From assembly GCF_000511385.1 (NCBI RefSeq), contig NC_023137.1:3417001-3481000 (forward strand): a stretch of 64,000 nt of DNA, read 5' to 3'. Numbering within the stretch: the first letter of the stretch is position 1; every line of letters starts with the position of its first letter. A program made the translations under genes and the position numbers. The notes below the pieces were generated by a model, which was given only the letters and a program-made list of their open reading frames with translations, did not search any database and was not told where the DNA came from. Of this stretch, positions 35,825 through 45,582 are shown piece after piece. This DNA is from Phaeobacter gallaeciensis DSM 26640. GTDB taxonomy: Bacteria; Pseudomonadota; Alphaproteobacteria; Rhodobacterales; Rhodobacteraceae.

Positions 35825-36766
35825 TTAGAAGCTGAACTGAGCACCGAAGTCGGCACGCATCTGGCCGTCGGCGTTGCCGGTTTTGCTTTCGCCGATACCG
35901 CCACGCAGGGAGACGCCGCCGCCCAGGTCGTGGATCACGCCCAGACCGATGTTGCGGGTGTCGCCGTCGCCGGAGCCGTCGCCGTAAGCGAAGGTCAGGG
36001 TGGTTGCGGAGCTTACGTCGTAAGCAGCGGAGATACCGTAGAAGGTGTCGGATTCGTTGACTGCTGCAACAGATTCGTCACCAACAATCAGGGTACCGGA
36101 GAATGCACCCCAGGAACCGCCGAGAGTCAGGACGGTCATGTCGTAGTCGGAACCTGCACCGTTGTCGGTCTCACCATATGCCAGAGCGGCAGTGATGTTG
36201 CCAAAGGTGTAAGCAGCGTGGATGTCGAAACGGTCGCCGTCTGCGCCGTTTGCTGCCTGGTCGTAAGCAGCTGCAACAGCGAAGTCACCAACAGCGTAAC
36301 GTGCGTATACGCCGTTTACGCCTGCGCCACCGGAGGAGTAACCGATGAAGTCATAGTCAGCACCGGAGTACTGGCCCATAAAGTTTTCCAGGCCCGGCTC
36401 GTTGCCGTAGTAGTTGGGCAGGTTGTCGATTGCGCCAGCAACGTTGCCTACGTCAACACGCAGACCGCCGTACTCAACCGAGAAACGCGCGCCGTTCAGG
36501 CCAGCTGCGTTTGCTTCGCCGGAAGCGGCATCTTCGTCAGCCTGCATACGAACGCGAGCGGAGAATTTCACGCCTGCGTCGGTTTCAGCGGATGCGTCGA
36601 TGTTCATACGGAAGCGGCTGACGATCACAGTGTCGGAAGTGCCACCAACTGTGCGGTCTTCAACGTAACCAACACCAAAGCGGCCGTAGCCACCGAACGA
36701 AACGTCTGCTGCTGCAACACCAGCGGTGGCGACCAGCGCAGTCGAAGCGAAGAGAATCTTTTTCAT
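35825..36766 (-). CDS. Outer-membrane porin (Rhodobacter-type)
   Basis: The 313-residue porin has a signal peptide cleaved after AGVAAA (about residue 20). A beta-barrel with alternating glycine and aromatic strands follows, ending in a C-terminal Phe, the BAM recognition residue. SFGGYGRFGVGYVED is the first strand of the family. It forms a general diffusion pore for small solutes. Codon use is strongly biased, as expected for an abundant protein. A terminator follows, and a 280-bp leader region precedes it. Confidence 0.93.
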   Translation of the reverse strand: MKKILFASTALVATAGVAAADVSFGGYGRFGVGYVEDRTVGGTSDTVIVSRFRMNIDASAETDAGVKFSARVRMQADEDAASGEANAAGLNGARFSVEYGGLRVDVGNVAGAIDNLPNYYGNEPGLENFMGQYSGADYDFIGYSSGGAGVNGVYARYAVGDFAVAAAYDQAANGADGDRFDIHAAYTFGNITAALAYGETDNGAGSDYDMTVLTLGGSWGAFSGTLIVGDESVAAVNESDTFYGISAAYDVSSATTLTFAYGDGSGDGDTRNIGLGVIHDLGGGVSLRGGIGESKTGNADGQMRADFGAQFSF

Positions 36767-37046
36767 GTTTTTCCCTCGGGTTTAAATGTCCAAGCTCAAA
36801 CAGGCGCTGAGTGGCACAAGTCTGAGTACGCCCTCCGTTTCGCTCTTTTTGGGGTCGTTACGCAAGCTTGGGCTCAGACCGCAAAACCTTTCGGCCCGAA
36901 GTTGATGCAACCATGTCACAGTATCTTAACCCCAGCGGCATCAACGGCTTCGCACAGAGAGAGTCTATTAAAGAATAGGCTTGTTGCCGCCCTATCGCTT
37001 GGCTAGGACTAGTCCGCAACCGGAATAGCAACGGATCTTGCCCATC
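36767..37046. promoter_or_regulatory. Divergent promoter region of porin and DUF3576 gene
   Basis: This 280-bp spacer has no gene. GTCTGAG (36820-36826) and CTCAGAC (36873-36879) form a 7-bp inverted repeat 46 bp apart, which would lie in a long porin 5' leader or flank its promoter. No certain -35/-10 elements were found. Confidence 0.4.
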
Positions 37047-37535
37047 ATGCGCTGGCTCACGAATCTAGGACTCATCTCGCTTCTGGCTGTCACGGCCAGC
37101 TGTGGCGCATTCGGCGGTAAGAACCGCGGCGGCCCGTCGACCTATAATGACAACGTCATTGGCGGTAATCCACGCAATCCTGAAAACATCGAAGGCACGA
37201 CCATCTGGGACGCGTTCAAACCGACCAAGGCGGAGCAGATCGTTCAGGTCAACCGCTACCTTTGGACGGCAACGCTGGATGTGCTGGATTTCTTGCCGTT
37301 GCAAACCGTTGAACCCTACACCGGGGTCATCGTAACCGGCTATGGCACACCTCCCGGTGGCGGGCGCGCCTATCGCGCCACGGTTCATATCAAGGACCCC
37401 GCTCTGGATGCCCGCTCGCTGAATGTATCGCTGCAGACCCGCAACGGTCCCGTCAGCGCCAGCACAGCACGCGCGATTGAGGATGCGATTCTCTCCCGGG
37501 CGCGGCAGCTTCGGATTGCTGATCGCAAACTCTGA
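37047..37535 (+). CDS. DUF3576 lipoprotein
   Basis: The 162-residue protein has a lipoprotein signal (lipobox ending in VTASC, Cys at residue 19). The body contains NENIEGTTIWDAFK-like and VNRYLWTATLDVLDFLPL segments and GRAYRATVHIKDPALDARSL, which I recognise as DUF3576. The function is unknown; location is inferred as the outer membrane or periplasm. It directly precedes leuS, an arrangement common in alphaproteobacteria, but a terminator separates them. ATG 37047 is used rather than a TTG 9 bases upstream. Confidence 0.88.
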   Translation: MRWLTNLGLISLLAVTASCGAFGGKNRGGPSTYNDNVIGGNPRNPENIEGTTIWDAFKPTKAEQIVQVNRYLWTATLDVLDFLPLQTVEPYTGVIVTGYGTPPGGGRAYRATVHIKDPALDARSLNVSLQTRNGPVSASTARAIEDAILSRARQLRIADRKL

Positions 37536-37597
37536 CGCGGCGGCACATACCCCTCTTCTGCCCTCTGGAACAGCAGGGCAAACATCACTATCACAAG

Positions 37598-37623
37598 CGC
37601 CAGGCCCCAAACCTGGCGTTTTT
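37598..37623 (+). terminator. Intrinsic terminator between the DUF3576 gene and leuS
   Basis: CGCCAGG (37598-37604) pairs with CCTGGCG (37612-37618) across a 7-base loop, followed by a run of five T. It ends 20 bp before the leuS ATG, so leuS may have readthrough or its promoter may lie upstream of or within the hairpin. Confidence 0.8.
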
Positions 37624-37643
37624 ATCTACGAAGGACTGCTCTG

Positions 37644-40217
37644 ATGCCCCGTTATGTTGCCCCGGAAATCGAAGCGCGCTGGCAAGATGCCTGGGAGAAG
37701 GCCGGGATTTTTCAGGCAAAACGCTCCGTCGACAAGCCGAAGTACTATGTGCTGGAGATGTTCCCCTACCCGTCGGGCAAGCTGCATATGGGGCATGTGC
37801 GCAACTACACGATGGGCGATGTAATCGCGCGCTACAAGCTCTCAACCGGGCATAGTGTTCTGCACCCGATGGGGTTTGATGCCTTTGGTATGCCCGCTGA
37901 AAACGCCGCGATGGCGAGCGGCGGCCACCCCAAGGACTGGACCTACGCGAATATCGACACGATGGTCGAGCAGATGAAACCGCTTGGGCTGTCGCTGGAC
38001 TGGTCACGGATGTTCGCCACTTGTGACGAATCGTATTACGGCCAGCAACAGGCACTGTTCCTCGACTTCCTTGAAAAGGGTCTGGTCTACCGCAAGAACG
38101 CTGTGGTGAACTGGGATCCGGTCGACATGACCGTGCTGGCAAACGAACAGGTCGAAGGCGGTCGCGGCTGGCGCTCCGGCGCGCTTGTCGAACGGCGCGA
38201 GCTGACGCAATGGTTTTTCAAAATCTCCGACTATTCGGATGAACTGCTGACAGCACTGGACACGCTGGAGAACTGGCCCGCCAAGGTGCGCCTGATGCAG
38301 GAAAACTGGATTGGCAAATCCCGCGGCCTCCAGTTCAGCTTCACGCGCACCGACGGTGGTGACCCGATTGAGGTTTATACGACCCGTCCCGACACGCTGA
38401 ACGGTGCGTCCTTTGTCGGCATCTCGCCCGACCATCCGATTGCCAAGACGCTGGAAGCCGAATCCGCTGTGGTAGCAGCCTTTGTTGCCGAGTGCCGCAA
38501 AGGTGGCACCACGGAAGAAGCCATCGAAACCGCTGAAAAGCTCGGCTATGACACTGGCATCCGTGTCAAACACCCGCTGAACCCGGACTGGGAGCTACCG
38601 GTCTGGATCGCGAACTTTATTCTGATGGATTACGGCACCGGCGCAATCTTTGCCTGCCCGGCCCATGATCAGCGCGACTATGAGTTCGCGACCAAATACG
38701 ATCTGCCCATCATCCCGGTGTTTGAGAACCCTGAGGACGACAGCCCTCTGACGGAGGCCTATGTCCCGACCAAAGCGGAGAAAGTACGTTATATCAAGGG
38801 GTTCGCGGGCAATAACGAACAAACCGGCGAAGACGCGGTAAATGCCGCCGTCGACAAGGCCGAAGCGGAAGACTGGGGCGAAGGTGTGACCAAATTCCGC
38901 CTACGCGACTGGGGTCTGTCACGCCAGCGCTATTGGGGTTGCCCGATTCCGGTGGTGCATTGCCCGGATTGCGGCGTGGTGCCCGAGAAGAAAGAAAACC
39001 TGCCCATCGCGCTGCCCTATGACGAAGACGGAAAACCGATTGACTTCTCCGTTCCCGGCAACCCTTTGGATCGTCATCCCAGCTGGCGCAACTGCGCTTG
39101 CCCCGCCTGTGGCAAGCCTGCACAGCGCGAAACCGACACGATGGACACATTCGTCGATTCGTCATGGTATTTCGCCCGTTTCACTGCGCCGGACGCGGAC
39201 ACTCCGACCCGGATGGAAGACGCTGAATACTGGATGAACGTCGATCAGTATATCGGCGGTGTCGAGCATGCGATTCTACACCTGCTCTATTCGCGCTTCT
39301 TTGCCCGTGCGATGCAGATCTGTGGCCACCTGCCGGAGAAGGCCATAGAGCCGTTTGATGCACTGTTCACCCAAGGCATGGTAACCCACGCGATCTATGA
39401 GAATGCAGAGCGCCGCACCGAAAACGACCGTCCGATCTATCACTACCCTGAGGAGGTCGAAGACCGGGACGGCGCGACCGTGGTCAAGGAAACCGGTGAA
39501 GCGGTCAAAGTCATTCCCTCGGCCAAAATGTCGAAGTCGAAAAACAACGTCGTCGATCCGCTGCATATCATTTCATCCTATGGCGCGGACACCGCGCGCT
39601 GGTTTGTGCTCTCCGATTCGCCGCCGGAACGCGATGTTGAATGGACAGCCTCCGGGGCTGAGGCTGCGCATAAGCACCTGAACCGCGTCTGGAACCTCTG
39701 TGATCGCATTGGTGAGATGGACCCCGGCGCCAGCGGCAACGGTGATGAGGATCTGCTGCGTGAAATGCACAAGGCGATCCGCGATGTCACCCTCAGCATC
39801 GAAACCTTTGGTTTCAATGCCGCAATTGCCAAGCTCTACGGCTTTACCAATACGCTGGCGAAATCGAAGGCAGGCGCCGCTGCTCAGAAACAGGCAATCA
39901 TGACGCTGGCGCAGCTGATGTCGCCCATGACACCGCATCTTGCGGAGGACATCTGGAATCATCAAGGCGGCGAAGGCCTCTGCGCGACAGCCCCCTGGCC
40001 GGTGGCGGATGACTCGATGCTGGTCGAGGACAGCGTTACCCTGCCGATCCAAATCAACGGCAAACGCCGGGGCGAAATCACCGTGGCCAAGGATCTGGCC
40101 AAGGATGAGGTTGAAAAACTCGCCCTCGCACACGAAGCTGTGCAAAAGGCGCTGAATGGCAGCGCCCCCAAAAAGGTGATCGTTGTGCCGGGTCGGATTG
40201 TGAATGTCGTGGCTTAA
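37644..40217 (+). CDS. leuS: Leucyl-tRNA synthetase
   Basis: At 857 residues, a complete class I synthetase charges tRNA-Leu. HIGH-type motif HMGH lies at residues 48-51 with [16 protein letters not shown], an editing CP1 domain (about 220-415; TTRPDTL), zinc-type Cys pairs (CPDCGVV, CPACGKP), and KMSKS (AKMSKSKNN, about residue 628). GAAGGA precedes the ATG. The end overlaps lptE by 14 bp; leuS-lptE-holA is a conserved operon. Confidence 0.97.
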   Translation: MPRYVAPEIEARWQDAWEKAGIFQAKRSVDKPKYYVLEMFPYPSGKLHMGHVRNYTMGDVIARYKLSTGHSVLHPMGFDAFGMPAENAAMASGGHPKDWTYANIDTMVEQMKPLGLSLDWSRMFATCDESYYGQQQALFLDFLEKGLVYRKNAVVNWDPVDMTVLANEQVEGGRGWRSGALVERRELTQWFFKISDYSDELLTALDTLENWPAKVRLMQENWIGKSRGLQFSFTRTDGGDPIEVYTTRPDTLNGASFVGISPDHPIAKTLEAESAVVAAFVAECRKGGTTEEAIETAEKLGYDTGIRVKHPLNPDWELPVWIANFILMDYGTGAIFACPAHDQRDYEFATKYDLPIIPVFENPEDDSPLTEAYVPTKAEKVRYIKGFAGNNEQTGEDAVNAAVDKAEAEDWGEGVTKFRLRDWGLSRQRYWGCPIPVVHCPDCGVVPEKKENLPIALPYDEDGKPIDFSVPGNPLDRHPSWRNCACPACGKPAQRETDTMDTFVDSSWYFARFTAPDADTPTRMEDAEYWMNVDQYIGGVEHAILHLLYSRFFARAMQICGHLPEKAIEPFDALFTQGMVTHAIYENAERRTENDRPIYHYPEEVEDRDGATVVKETGEAVKVIPSAKMSKSKNNVVDPLHIISSYGADTARWFVLSDSPPERDVEWTASGAEAAHKHLNRVWNLCDRIGEMDPGASGNGDEDLLREMHKAIRDVTLSIETFGFNAAIAKLYGFTNTLAKSKAGAAAQKQAIMTLAQLMSPMTPHLAEDIWNHQGGEGLCATAPWPVADDSMLVEDSVTLPIQINGKRRGEITVAKDLAKDEVEKLALAHEAVQKALNGSAPKKVIVVPGRIVNVVA

Positions 40218-40746
40218 CCTGAAATATCCAGCCGCATTGGCTGCTGCCTTTCTGGTGGCGGCTTGCGGCTTCACTCCTGTCTATGCCCCGGGGGGCACCG
40301 GATCGGCGCTCTATGGTGTGGTGACGGTTCAGGCCCCGGAAACGATCGGGGCGACCGATGATACCGATGCCTATTTTCTGGTTCAGAACCTTGAAACACG
40401 GCTGGGTCGCGGGGGTGGTTCTGACTATGCCCTGGATCTGAAGCTGCGCACCCAAAGCGAAGGGCAGGCCATTACCGCCGACAATGAAATCACGCGCTAT
40501 TCGATCGTCGGGCAGGCCGCCTATGTGCTGACCCGGCAATCCGACGGTGTCATTGTCGCCAGTGGCGATGTGGAGAATTTCACCGGGTATTCCGCCACAG
40601 GGACCACCGTTGAAACGCTCGCCGGGGAACGTGATGCCCATCGACGCCTTATGGTTATCCTCGCAGATCAAATCACCACTGAACTGCTGAGCACTGCGGA
40701 CCTTGCTCTCTCCAGCGGCGAACAGCCTCCGGCTGCCACCAAATGA
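40204..40746 (+). CDS. lptE: LPS-assembly lipoprotein LptE
   Basis: At 180 residues, a lipoprotein signal ends in LVAAC (Cys 21) followed by [10 protein letters not shown], the hallmark opening of alphaproteobacterial LptE. LptE plugs the LptD barrel and delivers LPS to the outer-membrane surface. It overlaps leuS by 14 bp and holA by 4 bp (ATGA), so all three are translationally coupled. Confidence 0.92.
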   Translation: MSWLNLKYPAALAAAFLVAACGFTPVYAPGGTGSALYGVVTVQAPETIGATDDTDAYFLVQNLETRLGRGGGSDYALDLKLRTQSEGQAITADNEITRYSIVGQAAYVLTRQSDGVIVASGDVENFTGYSATGTTVETLAGERDAHRRLMVILADQITTELLSTADLALSSGEQPPAATK

Positions 40747-41771
40747 AACTGAGCCCGCGCGAGGCGGATGGATACTTCGCCAAACCGGATCCGGGCAAAA
40801 CGGGCCTGCTAATCTACGGTACCGACGCCATGCGCGTCTCGCTGAAACGTCAGCAAATGCTGGCGGCGCTGCTTGGCCCCACAGCCGAAGAAGAGATGCG
40901 CCTGACCCGGATGCCCGCAGCGGATCTGCGCAAGGACCCGGCATTACTGATGGATGCGATGAAGGCGGTTGGTTTTTTCCCCGGCATCCGTGCGGTGTTT
41001 GTCGAAGATGCCAATGATACCGCAGCCCCTGCCGTGATCGCCGCGCTTGAGGCCTGGCAGCAAGGCGATGCGCAAGTCATCGTGACAGCCGGGCAATTGA
41101 AAGCCACCTCGAAACTGCGAAAGACGTTTGAGGGGCACCGCAACGCCTATGCAACCGGTATCTATGACGATCCTCCGTCACGCGGTGAAATCGAGCGTAT
41201 TCTGGGCGACGCCCGTATTCGCGATGTACCGGGGGACAGCATGTCGGCACTGGTCGATATCGCCAACGACATCGGCCCCGGTGATTTCTCTCGCATGGTG
41301 GAGAAACTGGCACTGTACAAATACGAGGACAGCACCCCGCTGACCCTTGACGATATTCAGGCCATCGCCCCGCAATCGACCGAAGCGGCAGTCGACGACA
41401 TGCTCAATATCGTGGCCGAGGGACGCGGCGCCGAAATCGGCCCGCTGATGGGGCGTTTGCAGGCGCAGGGCACCAATGCGGTGACCCTCTGCATCGGAGC
41501 GACCCGTCATTTTCGGACGCTTTACACCATTGCCTCTGATCCCGGCGGCCCGGCGCAGGGTATTGGGCGGCTACGCCCGCCGGCCTACGGCAAACGCCGT
41601 GACAGGCTGCTGCGGCAGGCCCAAAGCTGGGGTGCGTTCAAGCTTGAAACCGCGCTCACCTTGCTGACGGATACCGATCTGCAATTGCGTTCAGCAGGGC
41701 AGACAGCCCCCGCACTGGCGTTGATGGAACGGGCGTTGATCCAGCTGGCCCGCCTCAGCCGGGTCGGCTGA
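40743..41771 (+). CDS. holA: DNA polymerase III subunit delta (HolA)
   Basis: The 342-residue clamp-loader delta subunit opens the beta clamp. N-terminal domain GLLIYGTDAMRVSLKRQQM with FFPGIRAVFVEDAND and VIVTAGQLKATSKLRK fits the family. The C-terminal helical collar is present (FKLETALTLLTDTDLQLRSAG). It follows lptE with a 4-bp overlap. Confidence 0.93.
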   Translation: MKLSPREADGYFAKPDPGKTGLLIYGTDAMRVSLKRQQMLAALLGPTAEEEMRLTRMPAADLRKDPALLMDAMKAVGFFPGIRAVFVEDANDTAAPAVIAALEAWQQGDAQVIVTAGQLKATSKLRKTFEGHRNAYATGIYDDPPSRGEIERILGDARIRDVPGDSMSALVDIANDIGPGDFSRMVEKLALYKYEDSTPLTLDDIQAIAPQSTEAAVDDMLNIVAEGRGAEIGPLMGRLQAQGTNAVTLCIGATRHFRTLYTIASDPGGPAQGIGRLRPPAYGKRRDRLLRQAQSWGAFKLETALTLLTDTDLQLRSAGQTAPALALMERALIQLARLSRVG

Positions 41772-41889
41772 GACAATCATCACCTCAGACTACGAACGCC
41801 GCGTTTCTATCACGGCTGCTTGAGCATGGCTTGACCTCACAGTGGGAACCCGGTTCCGTTCCGGGCATAAACCGCAGGGAGATTTCACA

Positions 41890-42480
41890 ATGTACACCGT
41901 TATCGGCAAGCAGCTGACGCGCAGCTACCGCGTTCTTTGGGCGCTTGAGGAGCTGGGCCAACCCTATGAATTGAACCCCGCCTCGCCACAGAGCGAAGAT
42001 GTCTTCGCCCTCAACGCTTCAGGGAAGGTGCCTGTGTTCAAGGATGGTGAGGAGGTGATCACCGATTCGACCGCCATCATCACCTATCTTGCGGATAAAC
42101 ACGGCCAACTGACCGCCCCTGCTGGCACCATCGCCCGCGCAAAACAGGACGCGATGACGAATCGACTGCTCGATGAGCTGGACGCAGTGTTGTGGACTGG
42201 CGCACGCCACAGTTTTATCCTGCCCGAAGATAAGCGCGTGCCCGAGGTGAAAGACAGCCTGAAATGGGAGTTTTCCCGCAATCTGGCACAGCTGGAGAAA
42301 AGCATGGTCGGCCCATTTCTGATGGGGGAAGAGTTCACCATTCCCGACATCATCTGCACCCATTGCCTGAACTGGGCCTATAGCGCCAAATTCCCGATCA
42401 AAAGCGAGGCAATGCTGGCCTATAGCAAACGGATGCGCGCGCGCCCCGCGTTTCAGGCGGTTGCGGCGTCGGTCACATAG
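41890..42480 (+). CDS. Glutathione S-transferase family protein
   Basis: The 196-residue GST has an N-terminal thioredoxin-like domain (YTVIGKQLTRSYRVLWALEELG; substrate pocket SGKVPVF and the glutathione-binding ITDSTAIITYLAD). An all-helical C-terminal domain follows, with FLMGEEFTIPDIICTHCLNWA. The catalytic residue (Ser or Cys near residue 12) is not certain. AGGGAG precedes ATG 41890. The 3' end overlaps the convergent flavoprotein by 28 bp. Confidence 0.9.
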   Translation: MYTVIGKQLTRSYRVLWALEELGQPYELNPASPQSEDVFALNASGKVPVFKDGEEVITDSTAIITYLADKHGQLTAPAGTIARAKQDAMTNRLLDELDAVLWTGARHSFILPEDKRVPEVKDSLKWEFSRNLAQLEKSMVGPFLMGEEFTIPDIICTHCLNWAYSAKFPIKSEAMLAYSKRMRARPAFQAVAASVT

Positions 42481-43676
42481 TCACCCGTCAGATATCGGAC
42501 TGCTGATCGCCCCGCCCAACGCCCTGTCGCAAGGCATGCGGTCAGCAAATATCCACCGGTCGGCGCTTCCCAGTCCAGCATTTCTCCCGCGCAGAATACG
42601 CCGGGGCGCCTGTGCAGCATCAATCCGCTATCAACCGCCTCTGCCAAGACACCTCCGGCGGTGGAAATCGCTTCGTCCAGCGGCCGCAGCCCCTGATGCC
42701 GGATCGGCACTGTCTTCAGCAGCTTGGCCAGTGCCGCAGGTTCAGCCGGAAGCGGACGGGCAAATTCCTGTAGGATCGCCAGTCGTGGAGGTGTCAATTT
42801 TGTCACCTTTCGCAGATGGGTCGAGAAGCTGGATTTCCCCCGTGGGCGTGCCAGACGCGCGGCAACCTGCTCCTGCGACAGATCCGGTAACAGATCCATA
42901 TATAGCTCCGCCCCCTCACGCACTGCAGCACAGACAGAATAGATGCCGCCGCCTTCAAGTCCGCGCTCAGAGATCACCGCCTCGCCCCGCGACCGGATTG
43001 ATCCCGCGTGCAGCGCGATCCCCTTCAACGGTGCTCCAAATTGTGGTGCCATATGATCCGACCAGCCGACCAGTAGCCCTGCATTCGCGGGTTGAAAGGG
43101 CGCCAGCGGCACATCCTCCCCTGCCAGAGTTGCAGCCCATGCCCCGTCAGAGCCGAGCCGCGCCCAGCTGGCGCCGCCCATTGCCAACACTGTTGCTCCC
43201 GCTCTGATCGTACGGGGACCATCCGGGGTTTCAAACTGCAAGGCATCGCCGCTCCAGCTCTGCCAGCGCCAGCGGGTGCGCCGTTCAACATCGTAGCCAT
43301 CCAGACGGGCCAACCATGCCCGCAACAGCGGCGAAGCCTTCATTCCGCGGGGGAAAACACGTCCCGTGGTGCCCGTGAACAGGGTGCTGCCCAGTCCTGT
43401 CGCCCAAGCCATCACCTCTGCCGCGTCGCAATCTGCAATCATCGGCGCCAGCCAGTCCGCAGCCTCGCCATAGTGGCTAAGCAGAATCTCGCGCGCCTCA
43501 TCCTTCGTCAGGTTCAGACCGGATTTCCCAGCCATCAGGAATTTTCGTGCAACGGACGGCTTCGCATCAACAACCAGCACGCGACGACCCGCCGCCCCCA
43601 GTTCTTCAGCTGCCCGCAAACCAGCAGGTCCGGCGCCCACGACCACTGCGTCCCAGCTGTCCGGTTGATGTGTCAA
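42453..43676 (-). CDS. BaiN/RdsA-like NAD(P)/FAD flavoprotein (TIGR03862 type)
   Basis: The 407-residue flavoprotein has a Rossmann dinucleotide motif (AVVVGAGPAGLRAAEELG at residues 9-26). Family signatures are ARKFLMAGKSGLNLT, GRVFPRGMKASPLLRAW and the C-terminal CAGEMLDWEAPTGGYLLTACLATG. It belongs to the HI0933/BaiN family, and this short form matches a TIGR03862-type subfamily whose reaction is unknown. It has a tail-to-tail overlap with the GST gene. Confidence 0.88.
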   Translation of the reverse strand: MTHQPDSWDAVVVGAGPAGLRAAEELGAAGRRVLVVDAKPSVARKFLMAGKSGLNLTKDEAREILLSHYGEAADWLAPMIADCDAAEVMAWATGLGSTLFTGTTGRVFPRGMKASPLLRAWLARLDGYDVERRTRWRWQSWSGDALQFETPDGPRTIRAGATVLAMGGASWARLGSDGAWAATLAGEDVPLAPFQPANAGLLVGWSDHMAPQFGAPLKGIALHAGSIRSRGEAVISERGLEGGGIYSVCAAVREGAELYMDLLPDLSQEQVAARLARPRGKSSFSTHLRKVTKLTPPRLAILQEFARPLPAEPAALAKLLKTVPIRHQGLRPLDEAISTAGGVLAEAVDSGLMLHRRPGVFCAGEMLDWEAPTGGYLLTACLATGRWAGRSAVRYLTGDYVTDAATA

Positions 43677-43766
43677 ATTAACAGTTCCTTACGTACTTAT
43701 CCTTGCCGATCGCAACCGCCAGCGCATGTCTTACGGTTGAAACAGCCATACTGAGAGACTGCGCCA

Positions 43767-44075
43767 ATGTCACCGTCTGCCAATGTCGATCCGATATGCC
43801 CGCTGTGTCAGCGGCCAATCCCTAAGGAGGTCGCCCAAAGCCTGCATCACCTGATCCCCAAACTGAAGGGCGGCAAAGGCGGACCGACGGTGCTACTGCA
43901 CCATATCTGTCACAAAGAAATTCACGCGGCCCTCAGCGAGGCGGAACTGGCGCGGTCTTTCGATACGATTGAAGCTCTGCGCCAGCACCCGAGGCTGGCA
44001 AAATTCATTGCCTGGGTGCAGAAACGCCCGCCCTCCTTCCAGTCGCGCGTACCAGGTGGTCGGCGCAAACGCTGA
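43767..44075 (+). CDS. Small HNH-endonuclease-fold protein
   Basis: The 102-residue protein has an N-terminal Cys pair CPLC (11-14), then HHLIPKLKGGKGGPTVLLHHICHKEIHA (27-54) supplying the H-N-H-type His residues and a CHKEIH end. It resembles the small stand-alone HNH proteins conserved in proteobacteria. Nuclease activity and target are unknown. No restriction, mobile or toxin partner is nearby. GAGAG precedes the ATG. Confidence 0.82.
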   Translation: MSPSANVDPICPLCQRPIPKEVAQSLHHLIPKLKGGKGGPTVLLHHICHKEIHAALSEAELARSFDTIEALRQHPRLAKFIAWVQKRPPSFQSRVPGGRRKR

Positions 44076-44086
44076 AGCGACAGGCC

Positions 44087-44704
44087 CTATGCTGGGCCGC
44101 AGTCTTCCAGAATTGCCCGCGCCATCTCCACCTCCGCCGCAAGGCTATCCGCCATCAACTCGTGCGCCATCGTCATCAACGCGTCAGAAGCAACGATACG
44201 ATCAATCAGCCCAAAGATATGCGCCTCATCAGCGGTGATTTTCTGTCCAGCCGCCAGAATCATCTTCGTACGCGCAGGACCGATCAGAGCTGCCATCCGT
44301 CGCGCGTCGGAAGGTTGCGGGCGATAACCAAGCTTCATCACCGGATAAAAAAACTTCGCCGTCGGCACCGCGATACGTAAATCGCAGGCAAGTGCCATGC
44401 CGTTTGCTCCCCCCGCCAAAGTACCATTGAGCGCCGCCACTGTCAGACAGGGCAGATCAGCAATAGCACCCGATAGCTGCTCCCACAGGGGTGACGTGGC
44501 CAATCCAGCTCGCGCCGCATCCAGATCTGCCCCGGCGCTGAAGACACGGCCAGCCCCGGTGATGATCAATCCGCGAGCCTGTCGCGCCCGTTCTGCGATA
44601 TCGCAGAGTTGCTCCAGCATCGCCGCAGTCAGCGCATTGGCCTTGTCGGGCCGGTTCAATGTCACCGTCCAAAGCCCGTTTTCGCCGATATCAAGGTCGA
44701 TCAT
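44087..44704 (-). CDS. Enoyl-CoA hydratase/isomerase family protein
   Basis: At 205 residues it is short for the family (about 260). The crotonase core is present: RGLIITGAGRVFSAGADLDAAR, AALNGTLAGGANGMALACDLRIA and KLGYRPQP. The catalytic Glu of canonical hydratases (after GG in the AxGGG region) appears replaced (AGGANG...), so it may not be a hydratase. The start overlaps the SDR gene's stop by 4 bp, making a two-gene operon. Confidence 0.85.
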   Translation of the reverse strand: MIDLDIGENGLWTVTLNRPDKANALTAAMLEQLCDIAERARQARGLIITGAGRVFSAGADLDAARAGLATSPLWEQLSGAIADLPCLTVAALNGTLAGGANGMALACDLRIAVPTAKFFYPVMKLGYRPQPSDARRMAALIGPARTKMILAAGQKITADEAHIFGLIDRIVASDALMTMAHELMADSLAAEVEMARAILEDCGPA

Positions 44705-45450
44705 ATCAGGCCGACCTGCTTGCGGATACGCTCATCCCGTAGCGAGATTTCGGTGCCGACCAGATCGTCTGCCGCCTCAGTGCACATCCACAGAAGGGCG
44801 CGCGCCGGCCACTCCGCCGGGATATGATCAGACCATTCCAACTGGCTGACCGGATTGACGCCGCTCGCCTTGATCACGCGCTGCATTTCCGTCGCGACGG
44901 TGCCCGGCGACAGCCCCATGGCACGGATGCCATTGGCTCCTTCTTCATGGTGCAGGCTCCGGGTCAGCATCGCAGCGGCGGCCTTGGAGGAGCAATAGGC
45001 GCTCCAGCCTTCGACGGGATTATGCGCAGCCCCTGAACTGACGGTCAGTACAGTGCCGCCGCCGACAGCCTTCATCCCAGGCAAAACCGCCCGCATTCCG
45101 TTGAAAACCCCATTCACATTGATGCCGATCAGCTGTGCCCAGTCCGCGGGATCAGCCGCTTCAAGCCGGGCAATGGGATCAACCACACCCGCGTTATTGA
45201 TCAGCACATCGATCCGCCCAAACTGCGCCTCGGTTTCGGCAACGGCGGCAGCGACGGCCGGATAGTCCGCCACATCACAGGCAAAGGTCAGCACATTTCC
45301 GCCGATCTCCTTGGCAAGCGCGGTCAAGCTGTCCTCGCTCCTTGCCAGCAAGGCCAGATTGGCCCCGGCAGCAGCAAACACGCGGGCCGCGTCGGCCCCG
45401 ATCCCCCGGCTTGCGCCGGTTATCACAACTGTCTTGCCCTTGATCTCCAT
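44701..45450 (-). CDS. Short-chain dehydrogenase/reductase (SDR) family oxidoreductase
   Basis: The 249-residue classical SDR has NAD(P) motif TGASRGIG (residues 10-17), NNAG, catalytic Ser in LTVSSGAAH, and Tyr-x-x-x-Lys as YCSSK. It reduces or oxidises a carbonyl or alcohol, substrate unknown. Its operon partner is an enoyl-CoA hydratase-like protein, which suggests acyl-CoA metabolism (inference). ATG 45450 has GGAG upstream. Confidence 0.92.
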   Translation of the reverse strand: MEIKGKTVVITGASRGIGADAARVFAAAGANLALLARSEDSLTALAKEIGGNVLTFACDVADYPAVAAAVAETEAQFGRIDVLINNAGVVDPIARLEAADPADWAQLIGINVNGVFNGMRAVLPGMKAVGGGTVLTVSSGAAHNPVEGWSAYCSSKAAAAMLTRSLHHEEGANGIRAMGLSPGTVATEMQRVIKASGVNPVSQLEWSDHIPAEWPARALLWMCTEAADDLVGTEISLRDERIRKQVGLI

Positions 45451-45582
45451 AGTATTAATCTCCAAGTCCCTGTTTTGAAATGTGGTAGACTGGTTAGGGG
45501 GAACGGTCCAGAGCGATGCCCCCTTGACCCAGCACCTCCTCAGGCCAACCATGGCGCAAAATAGACCACGAAAGGTATACTT

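Noticed and set aside
35810..37006. 398-residue open frame on the plus strand across the porin gene
   Set aside because: It is antisense to the porin, with a Val/Ala/Cys-rich artificial composition caused by the porin's strong codon bias.
43767..44075. HNH protein as a sign of a mobile intron or restriction system
   Set aside because: There is no methylase, reverse transcriptase, terminase or repeat nearby, and the small single-domain form is common in chromosomes.
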